Assembly (NCBI GenBank): GCA_019828595.1
Contig: JAHQRK010000004.1
Span: 1,736,001-1,800,000, forward strand
Source: Aphanomyces cochlioides
Taxonomy: Eukaryota; Oomycota; Saprolegniomycetes; Saprolegniales; Verrucalvaceae
DNA length: 64,000 nucleotides
Direction: 5' to 3'
The position numbers and the translations under genes were made by a program. Under the pieces are notes generated by a model. The model ran no database searches. It was not told the origin of the DNA and saw only the letters and a list, made by a program, of their open reading frames with translations. Of the stretch, positions 45,625 to 56,572 are shown one piece after another (the stretch's first letter is position 1; every line of letters starts with the position of its first letter).

Positions 45625-47185
45625 ATGACAGACGCTGTCATGGGGCATCCCAACTCGATAGGGTCGCCTCGAAACGATGAGCGACGAAGAAAAACCGTCG
45701 TCACGTCGTTCCGGTCTGAACAAGTTGCTTATCGTCGAAGAAGAAGCACAAATCCCCCCGAGATGCCGTCGTTGGACCACTCACTGCAATTGAAACATGC
45801 AAACAACGCACACCATGAAGATAGGACAAGCCCGAAACAATTTTCGGGCAAACACATATTCAGCAAGGTCAAAGTTATACCCGTGAACAGTGATGCCAAC
45901 GCCCACGCAACACAGCTCTCTCGCCCAAGGCGAAATTCAGTTAAACCTGGCAAAGCCACCGGCAAACGATCCAGTCTCCTCCAACGCGGGCGAAGTATTC
46001 GCCTCCTTGAAGAGAAAGTATCACTCATCGCAAAGCGAAGGCTCTTCTTCAAACGTGCGAGACAGATAGTCTTCCTTGTCTTTGTTGCATCAGTCATCTC
46101 TGGAATATCTCTTTTGGTGTTATTGTCAATGGAATCGACTGCGCCATCAGTATGCTGTCCCGGATCAGTTACTACGATAGCTCAAGGCATACGCGCGACG
46201 AGTGTTACAGTTGATGCATTGGGAGTTGTGTACATTGCCGATGCATTCGCGTCGAAACTCTTTACATGGTCAAATGGCACGCTCAGTGACTTCACAACGT
46301 CTACAGTCTATGGGTACTCAACCTAGTCGTCTTATTATCTCAACCCAATCTAGGAACGTTGACGGCACCCTCACAACCGCTAGGTTTTCTTTTCCCACGA
46401 GCATTGCGATCGACTCCACAAGGAACATTATTTACGTCGCAGCGCGGGACAGTGGCACAATACGAACGATTCAAAATGGCATTGTGTCGACACTGGATTG
46501 GGAGCGAGATACTGGACCAAAGCCCCCAGTCAACCTTCCAGTTGCTGCGTATGATGAAGAAGTGGATTACTACACCCCAGTCTCACTAGCAGTGGACGCC
46601 TCTGGAGCCTTGTACGTTGGCTCAGGTGCAGTAGTCGAAAAATACACATCAGACGGCAATGTCATTGTTCTTGCTGGCATCGGCTGGCGGGGATATGCTG
46701 ATGGCCCAAGCTACAGTGCACGCTTCCGCTATGTCCGTTCCCTCGCAGTGGATCCAACGGGACATTATGTCTACTTGGCCGACATGTACAACAAAGCCAT
46801 TCGAAGAATTGACACACAGAACGCCCAAGTCACAACGATGACGCTTAATGGGTTCATCATGACGAGCTCAGCTCGACGACCAGATTGTTATGCGTTTGAC
46901 CGACCCATGGGCATCGCTCTCAATTCAAACGCGACCCAGTTGTACGTGGCCGACTCGTGGAACAACTCCATAGCGGTCTTTTCGATCAATGGGACTTGGA
47001 TAGCAACGTACGGGACGGGCGAGTTCGGCGCTACGGACGACCAGATTCCATCGCCGTCTATGCCAGCTGGTCAGAATGCAACGTTTGGAAACCCCTGGTC
47101 TGTCACCGTGGACAAAAATGGAATCATTTATGTCGGGGACGCTGGCAACCGATTGCTTCGACGCATTCAGCCCCAAACCCCATGA
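45625..47185 (+). CDS. Type II membrane protein with NHL-type beta-propeller
   Basis: Exons 45625-46313 and 46354-47185 give 506 residues. A basic, Ser-rich cytosolic N-terminus of about 150 residues is followed by one transmembrane helix (IVFLVFVASVISGISLLVLL, near 155). The ectodomain is built of NHL-like blades: VTVDALGVVYIADAFASKLF, SIAIDSTRNIIYVAARDSGT, LAVDPTGHYVYLADMYNKAI, GIALNSNATQLYVADSWNNS, SVTVDKNGIIYVGDAGNRLL. Several N-glycosylation sequons fit a luminal or extracellular location. Ligand unknown. Confidence 0.8.
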
Positions 47186-47208
47186 TCAATTTATTATTTA
47201 TCGCCATG

Positions 47209-48201
47209 TCAGTCATGACCAGTCTTGGCTAGAGCGACAATCGTAAAACGAACTTCCCCTTCGTCGCGAGCCATGAATTTCTTGATGACTCGGCATGCGT
47301 CCTAGAGAAACAAGATGAAAGGCCACCCAGCAGCGTGCCATTACCTCCAAAAGCGTCTCTGGTGAAGATGGCCCATGGTTGATAGGGAATTGCTTGCGTC
47401 CATCCAGTTCGTACAAGTGACCTTCAACCGTACTAAAAGGATTTAACAAGATACGTCCATGTGCTGGACGGACCTGAAGCAAACAAAATGCGTGTTTATC
47501 GGGTCATCGACATGTTCGAGTTGCTGAAACAGATGTGAAAAGGACGACAAGTAGTGTGGACGTACTTCAGATTGACCTTCCTGGGCAGCCGATGCGTGGG
47601 TTTCTTCCAGTTCGTCGTCGTCCTCCAAAATCTCTGCAATTTCATTCGGGGTTTTCCCATGCGTTTTGTCAAAGAATGTCGCTAGAAAGCTCCCAGGACC
47701 TGAATCTCATGTTACTCTGCTTGTAGCGCTGCTCGTACGTGGTGGAAGCACATGCCTTGCATTCCCAAGCGCGTGCAATATGCCAACTGTGCCACATGCA
47801 TTGCCTACAAGCAACGTACATTAATACCGGATTTCGTTCATTGAATTTTCGTACCCACTGTTTGTTTCATGTAGTACACCTTGTCCGACACGACTTGGCC
47901 CTCACGTTCAATGCGTCCACGCTGTTCCTTGGCATGCTCCTCGCTCTAGAATATTGCAATGCTCACACCACCACAATGAATACAATTTTACCGCTGGCTT
48001 GATCGGAAACAACATTACGACAGCAAGGACAGGTCGCAACACCATTTCCAAAGCCCAGTCTTCTGTACTGTAGACGTCGCAAAATCCATACTCAGCATCT
48101 TCGGCGACACCCATCCGCTTGATATATTCATTCATCACTTGAGGGTTCGACTCCAACGGGAACCATTTCTTGTTGCCGCTGCCCTCTTCATCACTTGCCA
48201 T
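47209..48201 (-). CDS. UCHL3: Ubiquitin C-terminal hydrolase, UCH-L3 type
   Basis: Seven exons (48201-47992, 47945-47859, 47805-47739, 47699-47566, 47523-47474, 47432-47345, 47301-47209) give 242 residues. Family marks: [20 protein letters not shown], the catalytic Cys in [14 protein letters not shown], the His in [17 protein letters not shown], and the Asp of ELDG. It hydrolyses small adducts from ubiquitin or NEDD8 C-termini. It converges on the NHL gene (23 bp) and has the promoter palindrome 23-33 bp upstream. Confidence 0.93.
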
Positions 48202-48221
48202 CTTCCTCGTTGATATTTTCT

Positions 48222-48253
48222 CGTATCCGGATACCTATCGCAATCCGGTTAAA
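48222..48253. promoter_or_regulatory. TATCCGGATA and AATCCGGTTAA motifs (UCH gene)
   Basis: A perfect 10-bp palindrome at 48224-48233 and a half-site at 48242-48252, just upstream of the UCH start codon. Confidence 0.55.
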
Positions 48254-48407
48254 GATAAACTGATGTGTTCAACCAAAACCACCAAAATGACCAGAACAAC
48301 ACTGACAATGCCAACACTTCTCCTACGAGTGAAGGTGCTACGACGGACAAGATATTATTCACTTCGTTGCTCTTCTCTCGCCGTCAATTCTCTCGCTGGA
48401 CGACCAA

Positions 48408-48681
48408 ACAACGCTCTGTATGTCAAGAGCCGTGCACAATCCCAACACAACCTTGTCCCTCAAACCCATACAACATTCAAAATATCATCTGATGAACACA
48501 CAACACAATTTGCAATCGTTGTCGTCGCTGCAAGGCAGATCAATTCCATAGAGTTTAAACGGGTCCAGTCTGAGAGACGGAGAACTGAGTTGGTGCATGG
48601 GACGTGCGAGGTAAAACAACGCAACCAATTAGACTCCAGCACAGTCTTTGCCAAGCGTTTCATCGACGGACAGGAATACAT
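48408..48681 (-). CDS. Possible small two-exon gene, unrecognised
   Basis: A frame beginning near 48681 (or the later Met of MKRLAKTVLES, 48663) starts right beside a TTATCCGGATA motif at 48682-48692. A GTATGG donor and a CAG acceptor near 48415 could extend it. No family is recognised, and the plus strand has a competing frame from 48263, so coding status is doubtful. Confidence 0.2.
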
Positions 48682-48719
48682 TTATCCGGATAGCAGAGGT
48701 TGCCATTAAAAAAAGTAGC

Positions 48720-49560
48720 GAATCAGCGCACCGAATAGAGAAATGTCTCAAAAATAATTCAATGAATACTGGGCATTGATTAGTGGAATTGAAATTGGAA
48801 CGATTTGATTCGCGGGATTTATAAACCAGTCGTTCTCGAAGTATCGAGAATATCGCACGACTTCAATGACCGCTCATTTATAAATTCTCCGCCACGAGAA
48901 CATCAAGATGCTGAGTTGATCGATTGGTCCATTGGGTGCCAGCCTCCTTCCATCAACGCTACCCCTCCAACTCTCGATGTTGCGAAAGTAGTGATCCCCG
49001 TCTACTCGTGAATGGTTTGGATCCTGTCCCTATCAGTCACGACAATTAGAGCCATGTCATATTGTCAAACACCGAAACAACATTGGGCTCCATGGCATAG
49101 TTATTTTCAAGGTCTCATTTACGTTTTGACTATTATTTGCAAACCAAGGTAATCCCACTCGGACCTCACTTGTGAATGAAACATCGCCACGCTGGATTTG
49201 CCAACGCTAGGCCCTGCCTGTTCTTTTCCATAGATCCTCGCCGGCGTGTCATGCATAATTTATCCTGTCGACACATCGTTGAAGAATCCACTAGATCAAA
49301 CAAATTATTACCATCGGCGAATATGAAGCGTAGATTGACTGAAGGACACAATATTATTAAAACAATGAGTCAAGTGGACAAACACGCATGAATAGACGCA
49401 TCCAAATTAACCAGCATTGAAATCATACTCCACATGACGCCAGTGATAGCCACAAAAATTCAAAATGCCAACGAAGTGACAGCCATATCACCCTAACCAA
49501 GCTGTTTGAAGAGCTGAACTAAACGTAGCAACTGGGACAAACGGTCACATCCATCGGAGT
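48720..49560. other. Gene-free region
   Basis: AT-rich sequence with only short, unconvincing open frames. I see no tRNA, repeat or promoter motif. Confidence 0.5.
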
Positions 49561-49603
49561 GTAAAGATTTGAGCCGTTGCTCATCGTTCTCGGGGTCCAA
49601 GTG

Positions 49604-49832
49604 GTCGCAACCGCCAGTCAAGTGTTGGGTTTGCTGAAGTGACCACGAGGCTGAAGTAAGTGGTGCATGAGATGGTCGCGCGTGGTGCGTTGTAGCCGCT
49701 TGAGTGTGTGTGCCGTGTCTGCGTGAGTCAAGTTTGAGCCGTCGTTGCCCAAGTCGTCGCAACCGCCAGTCGAGTGTTGGGTTTGCTGAAGTGACCACGA
49801 GGCTGAAGTAAGTGGTGCATGAGATGATTGTG
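49604..49832. repeat. Direct tandem repeat, period 152 bp
   Basis: A block of about 75 bp beginning GTCGCAACCGCCAGTC at 49604 recurs at 49756 with about one substitution. Weaker similarity (TGAGCCGT...CAAGT) extends upstream of both copies. Confidence 0.75.
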
Positions 49833-49924
49833 CGTGTGGCACGTGCGGAAATATTGGTTTCGTTGTTTGGTGTCGTCAATATTGCTCTATTTGAGTGTGG
49901 TCATCGTCAGTTCAAGTCTGTGTC

Positions 49925-50528
49925 ATGATTTGGGCCCCCTGTTGCTGGAACTCAATTTGGCAAGTATTGTAGTTTGATCAAGTCGCAATGTTGGAGGTAC
50001 TTCGAAGAATTGAATTGGAATTGAAAAGATATTGTCAAAGTGGATGTGCTGTGGTGTTCTTTGATATGTTTTTGTCTTGGCTTGGCAAGTGTTGCTTTGG
50101 TTTGTATCATTGATTGTGGTTTTCTTTGCAAATATGCGTGTTTGCTTCTCTGCAGCTTTGCTGATGGCTGTGTGGAAGGTATGTAAGTATGATTGTTTAG
50201 GTTCTGTTCTGGTTTGCAATGGTTGTGTGGTTTGCAATTTGCTTTGGCGTCATGAATGGTGCATTGACAAGTGTTATGGCTTGTTTTCTTTCCCAGCGAA
50301 GATTGGCGAGATGCGTCAAGCTCATCAATCATCCATCTAGTTTGGTCAGAGATGCTCTAGTGTGAAGATTGGCGAGACCTGTGAACCTCATCAATCATCT
50401 TGTCGAAAAATGCAGTTATGGAAGCAACCAACGCAACACCAATGTGCTGATGCGTTTGATTGAGTTCTATTGCCATTTGACGCGATGTTTCAAGACGATT
50501 AGTGACACGAAGCTCAGTTTAATGTCGT
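49925..50528. other. G+T-rich non-coding stretch with a short internal duplication
   Basis: The plus strand is strongly enriched in G and T from about 49960 to 50280. GAAGATTGGCGAGA...CTCATCAATCATC occurs at about 50297 and again at about 50362. No gene is recognised. Confidence 0.45.
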
Positions 50529-50642
50529 AATTCCTGCCAAGTTTGGCAGGTGCTGGGTGATGCTAGTCCTTCATCACCCAGATCCCCAACCGAAGGGAGG
50601 CCACGTTGTCGTCGTGGTTGGGCTTCTCACCAAGAGCTTCCC
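50529..50642 (+). ncRNA. Structured RNA-like element, copy 1
   Basis: Predicted by eye: hairpin CCTGCC/GGCAGG (50533-50550); 10-bp hairpin CTGGGTGATG/CATCACCCAG (50553-50581); CCCAA (50585-50589) with TTGGG (50618-50622); hairpin CCACG/CGTGG (50601-50617); GGGAGG (50595-50600) with CTTCCC (50637-50642), which makes a pseudoknot. Copy 2 at 54031 keeps every pairing despite substitutions. Strand is unproven. Confidence 0.45.
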
Positions 50643-50809
50643 ATCTTGCTATCCTTAATAGACCTCCATTCTCCATCGTTCTCGACATTTCATTGTTCAA
50701 AGATGCGGTGCGGAATAGAATGTCATTTCTTATCCATCGACTCAACCTGATTGGTGGAGTAATTTTTTTCAAACGTTTAATTGGATGAATTCACGAAATG
50801 GAGACATTT

Positions 50810-51060
50810 GATTGGTTGAGAATCTTACCAGAAGCCAGACAAGTTACCAACAACCGTATTGCCACTATCGCATTTGCCGCTTTGACCCGAGTTGCCTTGA
50901 AGGAGCGATGATCTGAAGCCTGCTATGACTCTTCGAAGCTGATCACTGCCGAATTGCGTGATGTTGGAAAGGTAAGCGGGTCAGATGCAACCACGGTAAC
51001 ATTTGAGAAGCATTTCGAAGCGAAACCCATCTTACGTGAAGTCAGCTAGACACACACTGG
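50810..51060 (+). pseudogene. Broken coding remnant
   Basis: One frame reads about 80 codons with a single internal TGA (RILPEARQVTNNRIATIAFA...TRVALKER, stop, SEACYDSSKLITAELRDVGK...). It could be a decayed exon of whatever gene the following intron ladder belonged to. No family recognised. Confidence 0.3.
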
Positions 51061-51072
51061 AAATCACCTTTG

Positions 51073-53639
51073 GTATGCTTAAATGCTTGAAAGTTCTTAT
51101 CTTGGGGTCGGCTAGTTCATGATGAACGATGCATCACACCGAGTTACGACTCTATCGTACGTGAATGTCCCCTCATATCGCGCCTTGCCTTTAGAATAAC
51201 GATCCGGTTATCTCAAGACTTCTCGGCGAGTACCGTCACTTCGTCTCTTGGCCCTCATCTCCATCTTTTTGGATCGCGCGCTTGCATCACATTCGCCAAG
51301 CTATCTTCGCTTGAGTATGTTCCGTGTCCATGATTCGTGTTCTGCCTTGTAGTTGTGTTGAACGCCTTTCCAACTCACTGTTGGACCAACTGCTTGGTAT
51401 GACGAATGCTTGCTTGCGGTGGTGCTCCGCATGTTTTCTCCCATGTCTGACATCGAGCGTAAATGTATCCTCATGATGTGCACCATGACATTAAACCAAC
51501 ATTGCGTGGTGTTTCTTTCGCCCATCTTCGCCTGCCTTTATCCCGTCATTATGGTATGTTAGCTGGATGTGTTGGCGATTCCTGTAGTTATTGCACACTC
51601 AGCCATCGTTGTACCGTTCAAACATTTCTTGCGTGCCGACATGTAAGCCGCTTATATTCAGTTTAAGTTGTTATAATAGCCGCGCCCACCCGACTTCTTG
51701 AGTCACCCGTCATTCATAGACATCCCTGCCCATTCCTGATATTTAATCAGTCATTCCCCCGATGGTCACTGGTGTATGGAGGCCCATCTAGTGTGTCAGC
51801 AAATCCTTTTTCAATGAAGTGTTGCCTGAAATTGATGGAATACATGCCGGTGGTGGCTATCCCTACAACATTGCCGATGGCTTCAGTTTCAACCTGTGTC
51901 CAAGTTATACTTGCTTTAAGGTGGTATGTGGTGACAGAATCGGATCGTCGTGGCTTTTCTAGCTCCTATTGCGCTCTTGTCGAATACATATCTTCGTCTC
52001 CTGTCAAGCGCCTCTGTAATGTGTGTATTCATGAGTTATGTCCCGATGTAAGTTGCTTGCTGCCACTCTTGCCTGCATTGTAGCCTGTGAAAAGTATGAG
52101 CCATCAGGAAGAGCCGTCGCCATTGTTTTGGTATGTGTCTTGTACAATTGCACCGTGGTGGTTCCTCTAGAGGGTTGTACGCCATGTGAATCAGCATGGA
52201 ACACTATTCACTCAGATTATTCGCAAGTACGTGGACGAAGTTTCCTTTTGCGTGGGCTCTTGTAGCTGTTGGTGAATGCTGAACTGACTATTTTTGTTGA
52301 ATGGTGTACAACTTGTTATCACAACTTTTTATTTGGTATGTTGCCGTGCTGTTTGGACCGTGGTGGCTCTTCTAGTTTGTCTGAATGTTGGAATGGCTAC
52401 GCCATCGAACTCCAGTCGATCATTTGGAATGTAAGTCGAGTACATTCACCTCGAACGCGTGTCTTGTAGCTTGGATATTGTGACGTTTGTTAAGAAAGAT
52501 ATTTGGTTACCTTGTAATCTTGGATGAAATTGGATTGAATTTGGTACGTGGCACCGTGCTTTGAAACGCGTTTGGTCTTCTAGTGCCTGTGTACACACCG
52601 AAGTAATTCTGATGTGGTGTGAATGAACCACTCTCTCGAAACTCAATTCGATGTAAGACCCTTAAGTCCATCTTGCGCGTGCCTGTTGTAGCAATTGAAT
52701 TTAAACGCAATTTCCCGAGGGTGCACCCGATTCGTCTTTGTGGATTTTACCGTGGAATGTTTGGGTATGTTTGTGTTGGTTGGATGGGATGGCATTTCTA
52801 GTGACTACCATGTTCCCTAACGCTGCCGAATCCCAAAGTTCCTGGTCAGATACATGGGAAGTAAGTCGTCAATCCCGCCTTGGTGTCTCTTTTGTAGCAC
52901 TCACTAATGTCGTCCGCCGTTATGACTGGTGTTGGTATGTGGATCATGCTACCAGCGTCGTCGCTTCTCCTAGGATTTGGTTTGTCACCCAGCTACCGAT
53001 TCTAGTTTGTACTCGAACATTTGATCTTCGGATTATCGGCGATTGTACGTTTTGCCTCTTCGTTCAAGCCCTTTTTTGTGAAATTTCTTGGTATGTGGAT
53101 CTTTGTGTGGACCCGCCGTTGCTCTTCTAGTTACCCATATCAGCCCGTTTGCTTTATCTACTGTGGACTTCGTTTGGGAAGTAAGTCGTTCGTGTTCGCC
53201 ATGTGTGTATAGTAGCCCCCGTTTGGCCAACCTTTATATATTACTCGTCGAAAGTTTCTAACCACTTTATGTGGTCGCGTTGGTATGTGGCAAACGTCAA
53301 AGCATCGTGGTGGTTCCTCTAGATTTACCAATCATTGCCCTCTTGCCCTTTGTTGTGACGAAAATCTTATGGAACAATGCCCTTGGACATCTCACGCCAG
53401 TACGTTTTGCCTCTGCGGGTCGCGTGTGTTCGTTGTAGTTCACCTTCTCTCTGCGTTAATTATCGGAGGCCTCTGCCATTTGCTTGCACACCTACGACTG
53501 GCGTGAAGTAAGTTATGGGTATCCAAAATTGCGTTTGTTATTGTTACCTTCTCTTGGCTCTTTTATGGTGGGCTTGCCAAATTTCTTTCCCGGCATCAAG
53601 TACGTGTGCATCGACTATAGCTCGTGTTGCTCCTCATAG
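51073..53639 (+). other. Ladder of about 20 intron-like segments in two alternating classes
   Basis: Class A segments (GTATGTGG...TTCTAG) start at 51924, 52131, 52336, 52544, 52765, 52935, 53091 and 53283. Class B segments (GTAAGTCG or GTACGT...TTGTAG) start at 52048, 52227, 52431, 52653, 52861, 53181, 53400 and 53508. Class A lengths are 37-40 nt (four are exactly 40) and class B mostly 39 nt. Related segments occur at 51073, 51157, 51315, 51554, 51643 and 53600. The 37-85 bp between them have no continuous reading frame that I can hold open. The spacing of successive A segments starts at 207, 205 and 208 bp. It could be a decayed tandem-exon gene or a spliced non-coding transcript. Confidence 0.55.
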
Positions 53640-54030
53640 AAGATACCTAGCCTTGTGTGCGAAGCGTAACCTTATGAGTGACCATCTCAATTGATAATTA
53701 TGCAGAGAGTATTGGATGCCCGTTTTTGAAGGCATTGGACTTTGCTTGTCCTGCGTGTGGAATTACATATTGTCCTTGATGGCAACCTTGGTCAGTCTGA
53801 ACGTCAAGTGGTTTTGTTTTGTAGTCACACGATTTTGAGCCTGGGATAACAATCAATCGAGTGTCAAGTTTGCCGTCGAATTCAAGTTGGATTGTGCCTT
53901 GTCTATTGTGTTATTATTGCCGTATTGCGAGCGTGTGATCAAGATCAGTGATATCGGTAGTGTTGTGTACTTCTTTATGTCTGTGTTTGCATGTTCTGCA
54001 TTGTTTGTGATTTTTTTATGGTTTGTGTTG
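53640..54030. other. G+T-rich gene-free stretch
   Basis: No gene is recognised; the composition resembles 49960-50280 (plus strand rich in T and G). Confidence 0.4.
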
Positions 54031-54140
54031 AATTCCTGTCCTTGTGGCAGGTGCTGGGCGATGAAATCTCGTCGCCCAGATCCCCAATCGACGGGAGGCC
54101 ACGTTGTCGTCGTGGTTGGGCTTTTCACAAAGAGCCTCCC
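54031..54140 (+). ncRNA. Structured RNA-like element, copy 2
   Basis: Same layout as the copy 3,502 bp upstream: CCTGTC/GGCAGG, CTGGGCGATG/CGTCGCCCAG, CCCAA/TTGGG, CCACG/CGTGG, CTTT/AAAG, and GGGAGG (54093-54098) with CCTCCC (54135-54140). It ends 85 bp before the METTL23-like ATG, so it could also act as a 5' leader or promoter structure for that gene. Confidence 0.45.
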
Positions 54141-54224
54141 AATACTGTCCAACTAATATAACAAGTTTGAAATGTCTATTTATTATTACACTAATTACAT
54201 TTTGATTTCGTCAATCCATCAACC

Positions 54225-55021
54225 ATGTCGACCAGAGTGACGACTGTGAAGGACTTCTGCTTTGGTTCTCACGCTGTGCGCGTTCAGGAGGTTGTTGCTC
54301 GATGGTGAGAGGCAGATACCGATTGTCTTCGTTAGGAGCTGACCAACATTGGCGAGGATGATTCAGCTCTTGGGCTGGGATATTACGTCTGGCCATCCGC
54401 CATCGTGCTCGCAAGCTTTCTCGCAGACAACGCTAGTCTCGTCGTTGGCAAACGTCTACTGGAATTAGGCGCAGGCACTTCGCTACCAGGGTTGCTGGCT
54501 GTCAAGCTTGGGGCAGTGCATGTGACTTTGACGGACAAATCCGAACTTGATTTGAGCAATGCTCGTCAATCTATCGAGTTGAATGGACTGGATGCGTCTT
54601 CATTTTCACTCGTGAGTAGTTTCAAAGTCTTGCAAGTTCATTCCTTGCTCTAGAGGCCATTACTTTGGGGTGATGATTTCACTGACCAAGTGGACATATT
54701 AGTAGCAGCCGATTGCTTTTACAATCCTGACGGTAGATAGTCCACCTCACACCCATCACAGACGCATGTTAGATTTCGAAGATGTCGTGGCGACGATGGC
54801 TTGTATCCTCGAGCGCAATCCCGGCTGTGTTGTAATCACAACTTACCAACTTCGCAGGTACAAACTCTGGTGACAGGAATGACTCATAGAGGCTTAGCAT
54901 ATACTACACCATACAGCCTAGCTTGACTCGTTGGCGACTTCAAGCCCGAGAGATTCCGCACAAGTCAAACGACATCGACACTGACAATGTATTTTTGCTT
55001 CAGATAAGCCGAAAAGACTGA
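54225..55021 (+). CDS. METTL23: METTL23-like protein methyltransferase
   Basis: Exons 54225-54290, 54336-54611, 54654-54732, 54773-54857 and 54898-55021 give 209 residues. The class I SAM-dependent fold is clear: GLGYYVWPSAIVLASFL, then motif I LLELGAGTSLPGLLAVKLGA, LTDKSEL, and the acidic post-motif VDILVAADCFY. The final strands (VVITTYQLRS...NVFLLQISRKD) complete the fold. The family methylates histone or other proteins at arginine or lysine. The start is the first ATG, and the 45-nt first intron restores the frame. Confidence 0.85.
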
Positions 55022-55031
55022 TCTTTTCTTT

Positions 55032-56553
55032 TTATCTTAGTCGTTTGAGTCGAGGTGCTGATGCAGTGGACGGTGGTGGGTCGTCTTTCCTCTTTTTGGA
55101 GTGCACCTGAGGTGGCATCGGATCAGGTTCCGTCTCCACCACCGATCTAACCAGTCGCTTCAGAGAATAATTTCTAGACAACACGTACGTGACATCTACT
55201 TCCATGAGCGGAGTTTTGAGCTCGGCCAGCTGCCCTTGATGTTTCCTCTTGATCGTTTCTTCAACTAAACGACCAATTCTAGCAGAGTCAACATCAGCAC
55301 CATGACTCTCGCAGGAGCGATACTTATTGTACACGACGAAATTGAGAAATTCCAAACTTGCTTTCGAGCACGGGGGAAGTTCAAGCCATTGCAAAAAGCC
55401 CTTGACCTTCTGCATGAAATTGGACGTTCGTTTCCTTTTGAAATCGTGTGAGATGCAATGCCAGCGTGGTTGCCATACTTTGAAAAATCCAAGTAAGTTG
55501 TCTGGTCCATGACTTGTGTCCTCTTGTCTGCAAACTTCATGCGTTCCTATGATTTCATAAGGAACACGATGAGAACCCGACGTACCAAAAAGTACTTTTG
55601 AAAGGCATTCAACTCCATATTTTCGTACGAAGCAAACATATCCAGCTCATCGACAAGATCGTCGGATAGATCGTCGTCTGGTTCTTCGTCTTCCTTTGTC
55701 TGGGACTTAAAATCTTTCCACCGACCATAATACATAGCTTCGTCGGGAAAGAGTTGAGTGAAGTCCTACCACGGTAAGTCATTTTAGCAGTATTTGATGC
55801 AATAGTACCAAGAGAGAATACTGCTGGAGCGACGAGGCATTCAAAATTGCCCTGATCTGTCTTTTCACTACATGAGGCAAGGGCAGTCACGACAATGCTC
55901 GATAAAGACGTACCTATCGCTTGTACTGCCTTTGCAGTCCTCTCACAAGGTGGGTCAATATCTCCAAAGGTAACCATCATGACTTTGACTTCAGTAAGAA
56001 CTGCGTCGTTTGCTGAACTTTCGTGAGTTATTCCACAAGCACATGGCCCGAGTTTCGACAGATCCTGTATAACTTTCCATTGCATGTTGTAGCTTGGTGA
56101 TCCATGAGACGATTCAGTGGTTTTCTTGAGTGAAGCCAAATAAGGATCAGACGCCGCGTTGGGTGTTTGATCGCTAGCTGGTGTGTATTCTGGCAGTACA
56201 GAATCTTCGTCGATTGGAGCTGGTGTCGTTTCTTCTTTTTCAACGTTGCTGCTACCTTCGTCATCGTAGTCGTCGTCTTGTGTCGTATCAGGTGGTGGTC
56301 GAGGAGGTGCTTTCGGTTGAATTCCACCAGCATTTGGTTTGTTGTCTTTGATATATTGCAAGATTCGCCGCTTGTCGTCCAAAGGTAAGGTCTTCCACGC
56401 TGTGGTCTACACTCCATGAATATGTATTCTCATGCTGGCAGGAGGACATACCTCTTTGTATGGATATTTCATCGCAATTGCATGAAGAAGACGATGGACT
56501 TGCTCAAGAAGCGGCAGCGTCGCAAGGTCTCGGAGTCCATACTCTTCCTCCAT
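55032..56553 (-). CDS. Acidic nuclear protein, SPT3-like C-terminal half (tentative)
   Basis: Exons 56553-56452, 56406-55914, 55867-55809, 55765-55586, 55546-55479 and 55434-55032 give 434 residues. The N-terminal part (LPLLEQVHRLLHAIAMKYPY..AWKTLPLDDKRRILQYIKD) is helical, followed by a Pro/Asp/Glu-rich linker. The C-terminal part (NAFQKYFLERMKFADKRTQV followed by MDQTTYLDFSKKRTSNFMQK; LEFLNFVVYNKYRSCES) resembles the region before the second histone fold of SPT3/SUPT3H, a SAGA subunit, but the canonical first histone fold is not evident. It ends in a Lys/Arg-rich NLS-like tail (KKRKDD...PRLKRLR). Converges on METTL23 with 10 bp between stops. Confidence 0.5.
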
Positions 56554-56572
56554 TTCAATGGGAAGACACAAT

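Noticed and set aside
51073..53639. CRISPR-like array of 40-bp repeats with unique spacers
   Set aside because: The repeats have GT...AG intron ends with branch-like pyrimidine tracts, two alternating classes, variable spacer length and a eukaryotic context; no cas gene or leader exists.
54031..54140. Active HDV-like ribozyme
   Set aside because: Topology fits but the expected catalytic cytosine before the last strand and the 5' G of the first helix are missing, so only a structural resemblance is reported.
49925..54150. LTR retrotransposon with the two structured copies as LTRs
   Set aside because: Similarity between the copies is limited to about 112 bp, they lack TG...CA ends and target-site duplication that I can see, and no gag or pol coding sequence lies between them.
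53887..54156. Plus-strand hydrophobic open frame across the second structured element
   Set aside because: T/G-rich composition yields spurious hydrophobic codons, and the frame runs through the paired RNA-like structure.
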